Assembly (NCBI GenBank): GCA_964410105.1
Contig: CAYPFY010000003.1
Coordinates: forward strand, 1 to 64,000
DNA from: CAYPFY01 sp964410105
GTDB taxonomy: Bacteria > Bacteroidota > Ignavibacteria > UBA10030 > SZUA-254
Direction: 5' to 3'
Length of the DNA stretch: 64,000 nucleotides
The notes under the pieces were generated by a model. That model was not told where the DNA came from. It saw only the letters and a list, made by a program, of their open reading frames with translations, and searched no databases. Position 1 is the first letter of the stretch. Each line of letters starts with the position of its first letter. A program made the translations under genes and the position numbers. Of this stretch, positions 43,471 to 52,414 are shown piece after piece.

Positions 43471-44844
43471 GTGCTTCGCTCGGTCCGATCCCGCCTCACC
43501 CTCTGGTTCACCGTGGTTTTCGCCGTCTCCTTTCTCCTCGTTTCCGTTCTCATCTATGAGTATATCAGCACGATACTCTCCGATTCCCTCAACCAGGCGC
43601 TGACACGGGAGACGATGTGGCTGGCGGCACGCATGGAGCGCTCAACCGAGAGGAATGAGCCGAGGAGCGAAGTGCAGGATGAGATTTTCGAGCACGCCGC
43701 GTTTTATCCGGAAAAGGAGTATATCGAAATCTGGGACGACAGCGGGAAGATTTTTTATCATTCCATGAATCTCGGGAAGGTCGATACCCTGCTGAGCCAC
43801 ATCCCCCCGTCGAATACCTCCAGGATCGTGACGGTGCCGAACTTCCACGACCAGGAGATCCGGATCGCTACCGCTAAGAATGCCGTCGCTACGGTCTACC
43901 TCGCCATGCCCACCGACAGCATCACGAGCCCGGTGAGCCACCTCATGCGGATTTTTGTCTGGATCCTCCCGGTGGTGATTGTCGTCGCCCTTGCCGCGGG
44001 GACGTTTTTTGCAAAAAAATCGTTTTCTAAAATCAACGAGGTGGTGAAGGCCGCCCAGCATATCACGGCCGACCGGCTCGATAACCGCATCCCCCCGCAT
44101 CATACGGACGACGAGATCGGCCGGGTCATCTCGACATTCAATGAGATGATTTCACGGCTGGATGTTTCGTTCGCCCAGATGAAACAGTTCTCCGCCGACG
44201 CCTCCCACGAGCTCCGCACACCCCTCACCGTGATGCGCTCCCAGCTCGAAACCGCCCTCCACAGCGGGGCAAGTCTGGGGGAAATCCGTGAGCTTGTCGC
44301 CAATTGCCTCGATGAGGCCCTCCGTATGTCGAGCATCATCGATAACCTCCTCCTGCTGGCGAAAGGGGACGCGCAGACGATCAGACAGGAGCCCGTGGAC
44401 CTCCGCCGGCTTCTCAGGATCACCTACGACGAGAGCGTGATCCTCGCCTCCGTGAAATCGATCGCCGTTACCCTGGAGGCCCCCTGCCACGCAACCGTCA
44501 GGGGCGACGAGGAACGCCTGAGGCAGATGCTCTTGAACCTCATCGACAACGCGATCAAGTACAGCCCGCCGAACGGGACGATCATGCTGAAGCTGTCACG
44601 GGAGGATGGGCGGGCGGCGATCTCCGTGAGGGACCGCGGGATCGGAATCCCTCCGTCGGAAATCCCGAGAATCTTTGACCGGTTCTACCGCGTGGACCGG
44701 GCCCGGTCCCGCGAGCTGGGAGGAGCAGGCCTCGGGCTCTCGATCGCACAATGGATCGTCCAGGCCCACGGCGGCACGATCGATGTGAAAAGCGATGTCA
44801 ATTCGGGAAGCCAGTTCACGGTCTTCCTCCCCCTGGCCGCTTAG
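43471..44844 (+). CDS. Sensor histidine kinase
   Basis: Membrane histidine kinase of 457 residues. TM1 (10-30), periplasmic sensor (31-160), TM2 (161-180), HAMP (181-235), HisKA with phospho-acceptor H246 in 'ASHELRTPLTVMRSQLE', and HATPase with 'LIDNAIKYSP' (N box), 'DRGIGIP' and 'GAGLGLSIAQWIV'. The start is GTG at 43471, immediately after the regulator stop. The 3' end overlaps the end of the convergent coaX gene by 29 bases. Confidence 0.93.
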   Translation: MLRSVRSRLTLWFTVVFAVSFLLVSVLIYEYISTILSDSLNQALTRETMWLAARMERSTERNEPRSEVQDEIFEHAAFYPEKEYIEIWDDSGKIFYHSMNLGKVDTLLSHIPPSNTSRIVTVPNFHDQEIRIATAKNAVATVYLAMPTDSITSPVSHLMRIFVWILPVVIVVALAAGTFFAKKSFSKINEVVKAAQHITADRLDNRIPPHHTDDEIGRVISTFNEMISRLDVSFAQMKQFSADASHELRTPLTVMRSQLETALHSGASLGEIRELVANCLDEALRMSSIIDNLLLLAKGDAQTIRQEPVDLRRLLRITYDESVILASVKSIAVTLEAPCHATVRGDEERLRQMLLNLIDNAIKYSPPNGTIMLKLSREDGRAAISVRDRGIGIPPSEIPRIFDRFYRVDRARSRELGGAGLGLSIAQWIVQAHGGTIDVKSDVNSGSQFTVFLPLAA

Positions 44845-45592
44845 CGCTCTTTCGAACCCGTTCGTAGATCAGCCGCGCCCCCTCCAGGACGAGCAACGGC
44901 TCTACATACCTGATCTCATTGCTCATCTCGGCCAGGACCTTCGAAAATCCCCCCGTCGCGACGACGATAGCGTGCTTCCCCAGAATCCTCTTTATTCTTC
45001 TGATCATTCCGTCGGCGGCTTCCACGGCCCCGAACATTATGCCCGATTGCATCGCCTCCACAGTTCCGGTTCCCAGTATGTTTTCCGGGTACTTGAACGC
45101 GACCTCCGGCAATAACGCCCCCCGGCGGAAGAGCTCCGCCGCGGACGTGCCGACTCCCGGGGCGATAACGCCGCCGAGGAATTCCCCCTTTTTTGAGATG
45201 GCATCGTACGTGGACGCCGTGCCGAAATCAGCGACGATCACCGGCCCGCCATATTTCGCGAAAGCCGCCACCGCCGCAGCGATCCTGTCCGCCCCGAGAG
45301 CCGCTGCTTCATATTTGATTTGCAGCCCCACCTCAAGCGCCCCGCTGATGATGACCGGTTCCTTCCCCAAAAATTTTCTCGACATCCGGACGTAAGCCGC
45401 CGTGAGCGCCGGAACGACGCTCGCGATCACGACCCCCTCCACCTGCTTGACCCGCTGCTCGAGGATGTTGCGCACCCCCGCCCAGATCTCGTCGTCCGTC
45501 TGTTCGCGGCTCGTCAGATGCCCCTCGATCAGCGGCTTCCGGAATCCGGCAAGACGGGTCCGCGTGTTCCCGATGTCTACGGCCAGGATCAT
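44816..45592 (-). CDS. coaX: Type III pantothenate kinase
   Basis: Phosphorylates pantothenate in the first step of coenzyme A synthesis. The 258-residue protein is the CoaX length. Motifs are 'MILAVDIGNTRTRLAGF' (phosphate loop), 'GADRIAAAVAA', 'VIVADFGTASTYDAI' and 'GGVIAPGVGTSAAELFRRGALLP'. It overlaps birA by ATGA (45589-45592), a pairing common in bacteria. It ends inside the 3' end of the histidine kinase gene on the other strand. Confidence 0.96.
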   Translation of the reverse strand: MILAVDIGNTRTRLAGFRKPLIEGHLTSREQTDDEIWAGVRNILEQRVKQVEGVVIASVVPALTAAYVRMSRKFLGKEPVIISGALEVGLQIKYEAAALGADRIAAAVAAFAKYGGPVIVADFGTASTYDAISKKGEFLGGVIAPGVGTSAAELFRRGALLPEVAFKYPENILGTGTVEAMQSGIMFGAVEAADGMIRRIKRILGKHAIVVATGGFSKVLAEMSNEIRYVEPLLVLEGARLIYERVRKSAKRPGGGRP

Positions 45593-46323
45593 GAGATGAC
45601 CGTGACCTCCCCCGCGTTCACTTTCTGGATGCCGCCCCCGGCTTCAAGCATGAGCCCACCGTCCTCGGCAAGGCCGGCCGCCTTTCCCTTGAGAACTGTT
45701 TCCCCGCTCAAAACCGTGACAACCCTGCCGATCATGGAACTGTAAGAAAGCCAGCCATCAAGGATGGTCCGGTGATCGCCCTGTTTCAGAGTCGGGTAGA
45801 GAGACTCCATCTGCCACAAAATCTCGGCCATGAGGCCGAACCGCTCAAAACTTTTCCCCGAGTGGAGCGCAAGGGATGTCGCCCCGATGTTTTCGGGAAA
45901 ACGGGTCTGGTTAACATTGACTCCGATCCCCGCGACGATCTCTCCCGTAAGATTTTCGCAGAGAATGCCAGAGAATTTGCCCCCCGCCAGGAGCAGATCG
46001 TTCGGCCATTTGCATGTGGGGACGATGCCTGTAAAACATTCAACCGCGCGCGCGACGGCCAAGGCGGCGTAAAGTGAAAATATTCCAAAATTTTCCGGGG
46101 GAATGCCCGGACGCAGTTTTACCGAAAAGGTCAGATTCTTCCCCGGTTCAGAATGCCATTTCCGCTGAAATCTGCCGCGGCCCGCCGTTTGCTCCTCGGC
46201 AAAGACAACCCCCCCTTCCGGGAGATCGTGAAGCTTCGCATACGTGTTTGTCGAATCAATCATTTTGAAGAAAACAAGTTTTTTCCCGAACGATCCCTTG
46301 ATCAGTTTGCTAAACTCTTCCAT
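45589..46323 (-). CDS. birA: Biotin-[acetyl-CoA-carboxylase] ligase
   Basis: Attaches biotin to carrier proteins such as AccB. The 244-residue protein has 'DSTNTYAKLHDLPEG', the biotinyl-AMP motif 'AGRGRFQRKWHSEPG', 'KWPNDLLLAGGKFSGILCEN' and 'AGIGVNVNQTRFP'. There is no N-terminal helix-turn-helix domain, so it is a class I ligase and not a DNA-binding repressor. The ATG is 9 bases after a good -10 box. Transcribed with coaX. Confidence 0.95.
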   Translation of the reverse strand: MEEFSKLIKGSFGKKLVFFKMIDSTNTYAKLHDLPEGGVVFAEEQTAGRGRFQRKWHSEPGKNLTFSVKLRPGIPPENFGIFSLYAALAVARAVECFTGIVPTCKWPNDLLLAGGKFSGILCENLTGEIVAGIGVNVNQTRFPENIGATSLALHSGKSFERFGLMAEILWQMESLYPTLKQGDHRTILDGWLSYSSMIGRVVTVLSGETVLKGKAAGLAEDGGLMLEAGGGIQKVNAGEVTVIS

Positions 46324-46332
46324 GGCGATGGG

Positions 46333-46361
46333 ATGGTAGCAAAATAGTCGAGAAAAGTCAA
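46333..46361 (-). promoter_or_regulatory. Promoter of birA-coaX
   Basis: On the minus strand TTGACT (46356-46361), 17 bases and TACCAT (46333-46338). The predicted start near 46326 is about 3 bases from the birA ATG at 46323, another nearly leaderless arrangement. Confidence 0.65.
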
Positions 46362-46365
46362 CTGC

Positions 46366-46425
46366 CTCTGTCAGAAAAGCGGCGGAATGTCAGTGAAATC
46401 GCCATTTTCTGACATGCTGACAGAG
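46366..46425. repeat. Cluster of four TGTCAG half-sites between birA and dnaK
   Basis: Two TGTCAG copies on the plus strand (46369-46374, 46388-46393) face two CTGACA copies (46409-46414, 46417-46422). The outer arms extend to CTCTGTCAG/CTGACAGAG, and an inner pair to TGTCAGAAAA/TTTTCTGACA. It lies directly upstream of the birA -35 box and in the dnaK upstream region. A binding site for a dimeric regulator, or a hairpin, is possible; the CIRCE element of HrcA is not present. Confidence 0.5.
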
Positions 46426-46507
46426 TCGATGCGTTCCTCAATTAAGGGTCATGCATAAGAATCCCGGAAAAACGACTGTTTTGGCTGGTAACACAGATAC
46501 TGGGGGC

Positions 46508-46550
46508 TGGCACAGGCATTGTAAGAGAAAGTGTGTGGATTTTAAAATCC
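46508..46550 (+). promoter_or_regulatory. Candidate sigma-54 promoter and palindrome before dnaK
   Basis: TGGCAC-N5-TTGTA (46508-46523) has the GG-N10-GT spacing of a sigma-54 promoter, with T in place of C in the -12 element. The predicted start near 46534 abuts the 14-base palindrome GGATTTTAAAATCC (46537-46550). No good sigma-70 or sigma-32 type promoter was seen in 46324-46600. The -12 mismatch makes this tentative. Confidence 0.4.
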
Positions 46551-46600
46551 GGCCGGCATGCCCGGACGGATTATCGAATTTTTCAAAGGAGAGAAATACA

Positions 46601-48547
46601 ATGGCAGGAAAAATAATTGGAATCGACCTCGGAACCACAAATTCCGTGGTCGCAGTGATGGAAGGAAATGACCCCGTCGTGATCGCGAACTCGGAAGGGG
46701 CCCGCACGACGCCCTCCGTCGTGGCATTCACCAAAGGAGGCGAGCGCCTCGTCGGACAGGCTGCCAAACGGCAGGCGGTGACGAATTCCCAGAATACGAT
46801 TTTTTCCATAAAGCGGTTCATGGGACGGTTCTTCAACGAGGTTACCGAGGAAATGAAGCTCGTCCCCTACAAGGTGGTCCAGGGAGAGAATGTTACGGCG
46901 CGCGTCCAGATCGGTGATCGCGTCTACTCGCCGCCGGAGATCAGCGCAATGATCCTTCAGAAGATGAAGCAGACGGCCGAGGATTATCTCGGCACGAAGA
47001 TCAGCGATGCGGTGATCACCGTCCCCGCGTATTTCAACGACGCGCAGCGGCAGGCCACCAAGGAAGCCGGGGAGATCGCAGGCCTTAACGTCCGGCGCAT
47101 CATCAATGAGCCGACCGCCGCGGCCCTCGCCTACGGCCTCGACAAGAAACATAAGGATATGAAAGTTGCCGTCTTCGATCTCGGCGGAGGAACGTTCGAC
47201 ATTTCCATCCTCGAGCTGGGCGAAGGCGTTTTTGAAGTGAAGTCGACCAACGGCGACACTCATCTCGGCGGAGATAATTTCGACCAGCGCCTCCTCGACT
47301 ATATCGCCGATGAATTCAAGAAGCAGGAAGGGGTGGATCTCCGTAAGGATCCGATGGCCCTCCAGCGGATGAGGGAAGCCGCCGAGAAAGCGAAGATGGA
47401 GCTTTCGCAGCTCCTCCAGACGGAGGTTAACCTCCCGTTCATCACCGCCACAAGCGAGGGGCCGAAGCATCTCAACCTCAATATCACCCGTGCGAAATTT
47501 GAGCAGCTGGTCGAGGACCTCATCCAGCGCTGCATGCCTCCGGTTGAAAAGGCTCTCAGCGATGCAGGCCTGAGGCCGAACCAGATCGATGAGGTCATAC
47601 TCGTCGGCGGAATGACCCGGGTCCCGCGGGTCCAGCAGCTGGTGAAGAGTATTTTCGGCAAAGAAGGACACAAGGGAGTCAATCCGGACGAGGTGGTTGC
47701 CGTCGGCGCCGGAATCCAGGGCGGAGTCCTCTCAGGGGACGTCTCCGATGTGCTCCTCCTCGACGTTACCCCGCTCACGCTCGGCATCGAAACGCTCGGC
47801 GGAGTCATGACGCACATGATCACAGCCAATACGACGATCCCGACCAAGAAGAGCGAAATCTTCTCTACCGCTTCCGACAGCCAGCCCTCGGTCGAGATCC
47901 ATGTCCTTCAGGGAGAACGACAGTTCGCCGTCGATAACCGCACGCTCGGCCGCTTTCACCTCGACGGAATCCCACCGGCTCCCCGGGGGGTCCCCCAGAT
48001 CGAGGTCACCTTCGATATCGACGCCAACGGGCTTCTCCATGTGGCCGCCAAGGACAAGGCGACGAATAAGGAACAAAGCATCCGGATCACGTCCTCCAGC
48101 GGATTGAGCAAGGAGGAGGTGGAAAAGATGAAGGCCGATGCCACCGCCCACTCGGCGGAAGACAAGAAGCGCAGGGAAGAGGTCGATACGAAGAATCAGG
48201 CCGATACCCTCGTGTTCCAGACCCGGAAACAGATGAAGGAGTTCGGCGAGAAGATTCCGGCCGACGTGAAATCGAAGGTCGAATCGGCCGCCGACGCCCT
48301 CGAGGCTGCCATCAAGTCGGGGAATATGGCCGATATCAAATCGAAGATGGAGTCCCTCAATAACGCCTGGAACGAAGCGTCCGGAGCCATGTACCAGGCG
48401 GCAACTGCCGCCGGAGGCGCTGACGCGCACGGCGGAGCGGAGACGACGCCTCCCCCCCCGGGAGGCCCTGCCCCGGAAGCGAAAAAGCAGGCGGGGAAAG
48501 CCGTTGAGGACGCCTCCTTCGAGGTTGTCGACGATAAGGATAAATGA
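46601..48547 (+). CDS. dnaK: Chaperone DnaK (Hsp70)
   Basis: ATP-dependent chaperone of 648 residues. The ATG at 46601 is preceded by AAAGGAGAG and gives the canonical start MAGKIIGIDLGTTNSVVAVM. The frame is open 150 bases further upstream, but that part overlaps the promoter region and is not DnaK-like. Other motifs are 'VITVPAYFNDAQRQATKEAG' , 'IINEPTAAALAYGLDKK', 'AVFDLGGGTFDISILELG' and the acidic C-terminal end 'ASFEVVDDKDK' after a Gly/Pro-rich stretch. grpE and dnaJ are not next to it, so the chaperone genes are split in this genome. Confidence 0.98.
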   Translation: MAGKIIGIDLGTTNSVVAVMEGNDPVVIANSEGARTTPSVVAFTKGGERLVGQAAKRQAVTNSQNTIFSIKRFMGRFFNEVTEEMKLVPYKVVQGENVTARVQIGDRVYSPPEISAMILQKMKQTAEDYLGTKISDAVITVPAYFNDAQRQATKEAGEIAGLNVRRIINEPTAAALAYGLDKKHKDMKVAVFDLGGGTFDISILELGEGVFEVKSTNGDTHLGGDNFDQRLLDYIADEFKKQEGVDLRKDPMALQRMREAAEKAKMELSQLLQTEVNLPFITATSEGPKHLNLNITRAKFEQLVEDLIQRCMPPVEKALSDAGLRPNQIDEVILVGGMTRVPRVQQLVKSIFGKEGHKGVNPDEVVAVGAGIQGGVLSGDVSDVLLLDVTPLTLGIETLGGVMTHMITANTTIPTKKSEIFSTASDSQPSVEIHVLQGERQFAVDNRTLGRFHLDGIPPAPRGVPQIEVTFDIDANGLLHVAAKDKATNKEQSIRITSSSGLSKEEVEKMKADATAHSAEDKKRREEVDTKNQADTLVFQTRKQMKEFGEKIPADVKSKVESAADALEAAIKSGNMADIKSKMESLNNAWNEASGAMYQAATAAGGADAHGGAETTPPPPGGPAPEAKKQAGKAVEDASFEVVDDKDK

Positions 48548-48672
48548 CCCTATTGTCGGCACTCGGCGGGAGAGACGGCGCACACGGTTCGTCACCGGCG
48601 GGCGGGTACGATTCTCAACAAAATCGGCTGCACGAGCTCACCGCCCGCGGGAACTGATCACTCAGCTATAGG

Positions 48673-48715
48673 AAGCCGCCGCTGATCGCTGAGGCGATCG
48701 GCGTGCGGCTTTTTC
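48673..48715 (+). terminator. Rho-independent terminator after dnaK
   Basis: A 17-bp nearly perfect stem (48673-48689 with 48694-48711) with loop TGAG is followed by TTTTC. It ends 27 bases before the clpB ATG, so clpB must have its promoter within or just after this hairpin, or depend on read-through. Confidence 0.85.
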
Positions 48716-48742
48716 ATTGACCAGGAAAAGGATGGAATTTTT

Positions 48743-51370
48743 ATGAACTTTAATAAATTCACGATTAAATCACAGGAGGCGGTCTCGAACGCGCAGGAGA
48801 TCGCCGCCAATTACCAGAATCAGGCGATCGAATCGGAACATCTCCTTGCCGCCCTTGTCCAGGACAGCCAGGGGGTCGTCGTCCCGCTCCTCCAGAAGGT
48901 CGGCGCGAATGTCGATTATATCAAGATAAAAATCAACGAAGCGATCGAGCGCCTTCCCAAAGTATCGGGCGTGACCAACCATTACGCCGGCGGCACCCTG
49001 AATCAGGTGTTCGACGCCGCCCTCAAGGAGGCCAACCTTCTCAAAGACGAATTCATCAGCACCGAACACCTCCTTCTTGGCCTTCTCACGATCAAGTCCG
49101 CCGCCGCACAGCTGCTCACCGACCAGGGGGTGACCAAGGACGAACTTTACAGGGCGTTGAAGGATATCCGGGGGTCCCAGCGCGTGACTGACCAGACCCC
49201 TGAGGAAAAATACCAGTCCCTCGAAAAATTCGGCCGCGACCTTACCGACCTTGCCCGCAATGGGAAACTCGACCCGGTGATTGGACGTGACGAGGAGATC
49301 CGGCGCGTTCTCCAGGTCCTCTCCCGCCGTACGAAGAATAACCCGGTCCTTATCGGCGAGCCGGGCGTCGGCAAGACCGCCATCGCCGAAGGCCTCGCAC
49401 ACAGGATCATGCAGGGGGATGTGCCCGAGAATCTGAAGTCCAAGAGGATCATCGCCCTCGATATGGGGTCCCTCATCGCCGGCACGAGTTTCAGGGGGCA
49501 GTTCGAAGAAAGGCTGAAAGCCGTCCTCAAGGAGGTCACTGAATCCAACGGCGAGATCATTCTTTTCATCGATGAGCTCCATACGCTCGTCGGGGCCGGG
49601 GCGGCTCAGGGTGCCGTGGACGCCGCCAACATGCTGAAACCCGCCCTCGCCAAGGGTGAGCTCAGGGCGATCGGCGCGACGACAATCGATGAATACAGAA
49701 AATATATTGAAAAGGACCCCGCCCTCGAACGCCGGTTCCAGCCCGTGCTTGTCGACGAGCCGTCGGTCGAGGATACCATCTCCATCCTCCGGGGCCTCAA
49801 AGAACGCTACGAAGTGCACCACGGAGTGCGCATCACCGACGGCGCGATCGTCGCCGCCGCCCAGCTCAGCTACCGCTATATAAGCGACCGCTTCCTTCCC
49901 GATAAAGCCATAGACCTCGTCGATGAAGCGGCGTCGAAGCTCCGTATCGAGATCGACTCGATGCCTGAGGAGCTCGATGAGATCGAGCGACGCATCAAGC
50001 AGCTTGAGATTGAACGGGTGGCGGTGATGCGGGAGAAGGATGATGAGTCGCGGGACCGCGTCGCCACGATCCAGCGCGAGCTCGCGGACCTCAATCAGAA
50101 GCGCACCAGCCTCCGTGCACACTGGGATGTCGAAAAGGAGCTTATTTCCTCGATCCGCAAGATGAAGGAGGAGATTGAGGCCGCAAAAGCCGAGGCCGAC
50201 CGGAATGAGAGGGAGGGAAACCTGGCCAAGGTTGCCGAGCTGCGTTATGGCGTCATCGCGTCTCTGGAAAAAAAGCTGAAAGAGGCAGGTGCCAAGCTCG
50301 CCTCAGCACAAAAGGACAAGAAAATGCTCAAGGAGGAGGTCGACGCCGACGACATCGGCGAAATCGTCTCCCGCTGGACGGGCATCCCCCTCAACCGGAT
50401 GCTCGAAAGCGAACGCTCAAAGCTCCTTCACCTCGAAGAAAGGCTCCACCGGCGAATCGTCAACCAGACCGAGGCGGTGCATGCCATCAGCGACGCGATC
50501 CGCCGCAGCAGGGCGGGCCTGCAGGATGAAAAACGGCCGATCGGCTCGTTTATTTTCCTCGGGACGACCGGGGTGGGTAAGACGGAGCTTGCCCGCGCCC
50601 TGGCCGAAGAACTCTTCAATGACGAGAATGCCCTCGTCCGGATCGATATGAGCGAGTACATGGAAAAATTCTCCGTCTCGCGCCTCATCGGCGCCCCGCC
50701 CGGCTACGTCGGCTACGAAGAGGGGGGCCAGCTGACCGAAGCGGTGCGGCGCAAACCCTATTCCGTCGTGCTCCTCGATGAGATCGAGAAGGCCAATCCC
50801 GAGGTTTTTAACCTGCTCCTCCAGCTGCTCGAGGACGGCAGGCTCACCGATAGCAAGGGTCGCACGGTCAATTTCAAGAATACGATCATCATCATGACGT
50901 CCAACCTCGGCTCGCAGCTCATTCAGGAGCGGCTCGCCGGAAAGGCAACACGGAACGGCGACCTGGAAAAAACATACGGCGAACTCAGGGTGGCGCTTTT
51001 CGAGATGCTCAGGCAAAACATCCGGCCCGAATTCCTGAACAGGATTGACGAAATCATTCTGTTCAAACTGCTCGGGAGAAAGGAGATCCGCAGCATTGTC
51101 GACCTTCAGCTGGCCCGCGTCCATCAGATGCTCGAAGACAAGCATATTTCTCTCGAAGTCTCCGAGGAAGCGAAAGACTGGCTCGGTAAACTCGGCTACG
51201 ACCCGACCCTGGGCGCCCGGCCCCTCAAGAGGGTTATTCAGAAATATGTGGTGAACAAACTCTCGGAGCGCCTGCTCGCCGGGGATTTCTCCGACGGCGA
51301 TACGGTCTCTGTCGAGCTCGATAAACGGGGCCTCATCGAGTTTGTGAAAAGAATTCCCGCCGTAGCCTGA
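48743..51370 (+). CDS. clpB: ATP-dependent disaggregase ClpB
   Basis: Hsp100 disaggregase of 875 residues that works with DnaK. Domains in order: Clp_N (1-145), AAA+ 1 with Walker A 'GEPGVGKTAIAEG' (near 203) and 'IILFIDELHTLVGAG', the coiled-coil middle domain (about 410-520) that separates ClpB from ClpA/ClpC, AAA+ 2 with 'GTTGVGKTELARAL' (near 608) and 'SVVLLDEIEKANPEVF', then the C-terminal domain. No ClpP-binding IGF loop is visible. It lies after dnaK with only a terminator between. Confidence 0.97.
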   Translation: MNFNKFTIKSQEAVSNAQEIAANYQNQAIESEHLLAALVQDSQGVVVPLLQKVGANVDYIKIKINEAIERLPKVSGVTNHYAGGTLNQVFDAALKEANLLKDEFISTEHLLLGLLTIKSAAAQLLTDQGVTKDELYRALKDIRGSQRVTDQTPEEKYQSLEKFGRDLTDLARNGKLDPVIGRDEEIRRVLQVLSRRTKNNPVLIGEPGVGKTAIAEGLAHRIMQGDVPENLKSKRIIALDMGSLIAGTSFRGQFEERLKAVLKEVTESNGEIILFIDELHTLVGAGAAQGAVDAANMLKPALAKGELRAIGATTIDEYRKYIEKDPALERRFQPVLVDEPSVEDTISILRGLKERYEVHHGVRITDGAIVAAAQLSYRYISDRFLPDKAIDLVDEAASKLRIEIDSMPEELDEIERRIKQLEIERVAVMREKDDESRDRVATIQRELADLNQKRTSLRAHWDVEKELISSIRKMKEEIEAAKAEADRNEREGNLAKVAELRYGVIASLEKKLKEAGAKLASAQKDKKMLKEEVDADDIGEIVSRWTGIPLNRMLESERSKLLHLEERLHRRIVNQTEAVHAISDAIRRSRAGLQDEKRPIGSFIFLGTTGVGKTELARALAEELFNDENALVRIDMSEYMEKFSVSRLIGAPPGYVGYEEGGQLTEAVRRKPYSVVLLDEIEKANPEVFNLLLQLLEDGRLTDSKGRTVNFKNTIIIMTSNLGSQLIQERLAGKATRNGDLEKTYGELRVALFEMLRQNIRPEFLNRIDEIILFKLLGRKEIRSIVDLQLARVHQMLEDKHISLEVSEEAKDWLGKLGYDPTLGARPLKRVIQKYVVNKLSERLLAGDFSDGDTVSVELDKRGLIEFVKRIPAVA

Positions 51371-51384
51371 CTCATTTCACCGAT

Positions 51385-51415
51385 GGCGGGGAAGATCCCC
51401 TTTTCCCCGCCTTTT
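51385..51415 (+). terminator. Rho-independent terminator after clpB
   Basis: GGCGGGGAA (51385-51393) pairs perfectly with TTCCCCGCC (51403-51411), followed by TTTTGTG. It lies 15 bases after the clpB stop. Confidence 0.8.
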
Positions 51416-51447
51416 GTGACAGGGTTTTCCTCCCCGCAGAAAACTCT

Positions 51448-51476
51448 TTGCTTATCCTTCCGGATTTTAGTACTTT
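51448..51476 (+). promoter_or_regulatory. Promoter of the asparaginase operon
   Basis: TTGCTT (51448-51453), 17 bases and TACTTT (51471-51476). The predicted start near 51483 leaves about 29 bases before the ATG at 51512. Confidence 0.5.
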
Positions 51477-51511
51477 TAATCCTCCAAGTGTATTCCCACG
51501 ATTGACAATCT

Positions 51512-52414
51512 ATGATTTCTCTCATCGTCCACGGCGGCGCATGGGACATCCCCGAGCGCGAAATCGACGCTCATCGCCAGGGATGCCTTGCGGCGGTTAA
51601 TCTCGGCTGGCAGCTCCTGCAAAACGGACGCAGCGCTGTGGATACCGTCGAACAGGTCGTCCGGTTGCTCGAGGATGACGTGACGTTCGATGCCGGGAAG
51701 GGTTCCCATTTGAACGCCGCGGGAGAGGTTGAGCTGGACGCAAGTATCATGGACGGGACTACCTTCCGGTGCGGCTCGGTTGCCGCAGTGCATCGCGTCT
51801 CAAACCCCATCTCCCTCGCCCGCAAGGTCATGGACGAGAGCGAACATGTGCTCCTCGTCGGAGAGGGCGCAGAACGGTTTGCCGCCGAATGCAAGCTTGC
51901 CCTCTGCAACCCCGAAGAGCTGATTATCCCGCGGGAAAGGGCGCGATGGGAATCTTTGAGAGGGAAGGCTCGTTTTAGCTCAAAAGACGCGTTCATGAAG
52001 ACCGCAGGCGATACCGTCGGCGCCGTGGCGCTCGACAGCAAGGGAAAAATCTGCGCCGGAACCTCGACCGGGGGTACGCTGAACAGATATCCGGGTCGCG
52101 TCGGCGATTCACCCCTCATCGGCTGCGGCTCCTATGCGGATTCCGCCGTCGGAGGAGTCTCCGCCACGGGCTGGGGGGAGGCGATTATCAAGGTGGTCCT
52201 TTCGAAGACTATCATCGATATCATGGACACGAACGGGCATGATCCGCAGGCCGCCGCCTCGCGAGGCATCGAGATTCTTAAGGTCAAAGCGGAGGGTTTT
52301 GGCGGAGTGATCGTGATGAACCGTGAGGGGTCCGTCGGCTTATCCTATAACACCCCCCGCATGGCCCGCGCATTCATGTGCTCCGGCATGGCCGAGCCCG
52401 TCGCATCAGTATGA
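51512..52414 (+). CDS. Isoaspartyl peptidase/L-asparaginase, N-terminal nucleophile family
   Basis: T2-family hydrolase of 300 residues. The precursor cleaves itself before the Thr of 'AGDTVGAVALDSKGKICAGTSTGG', which then becomes the nucleophile. 'VHGGAWDIPE' at the N-terminus and 'DAGKGSHLNAAGEVELDASIMDG' (as near 68-90) are family signatures. It repairs isoaspartyl dipeptides and hydrolyses asparagine. No signal peptide is visible, so it is probably cytoplasmic. It overlaps the next gene by ATGA. Confidence 0.93.
   Translation: MISLIVHGGAWDIPEREIDAHRQGCLAAVNLGWQLLQNGRSAVDTVEQVVRLLEDDVTFDAGKGSHLNAAGEVELDASIMDGTTFRCGSVAAVHRVSNPISLARKVMDESEHVLLVGEGAERFAAECKLALCNPEELIIPRERARWESLRGKARFSSKDAFMKTAGDTVGAVALDSKGKICAGTSTGGTLNRYPGRVGDSPLIGCGSYADSAVGGVSATGWGEAIIKVVLSKTIIDIMDTNGHDPQAAASRGIEILKVKAEGFGGVIVMNREGSVGLSYNTPRMARAFMCSGMAEPVASV

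Noticed and set aside
46324..46600. CIRCE (HrcA) operator before dnaK
   Set aside because: The TTAGCACTC-N9-GAGTGCTAA motif is absent. The symmetric sites seen have TGTCAG cores.
46451..46600. Upstream extension of dnaK
   Set aside because: The ATG at 46451 would add 50 residues without similarity to DnaK and span the candidate promoter; the ATG at 46601 has AAAGGAGAG and the canonical start.
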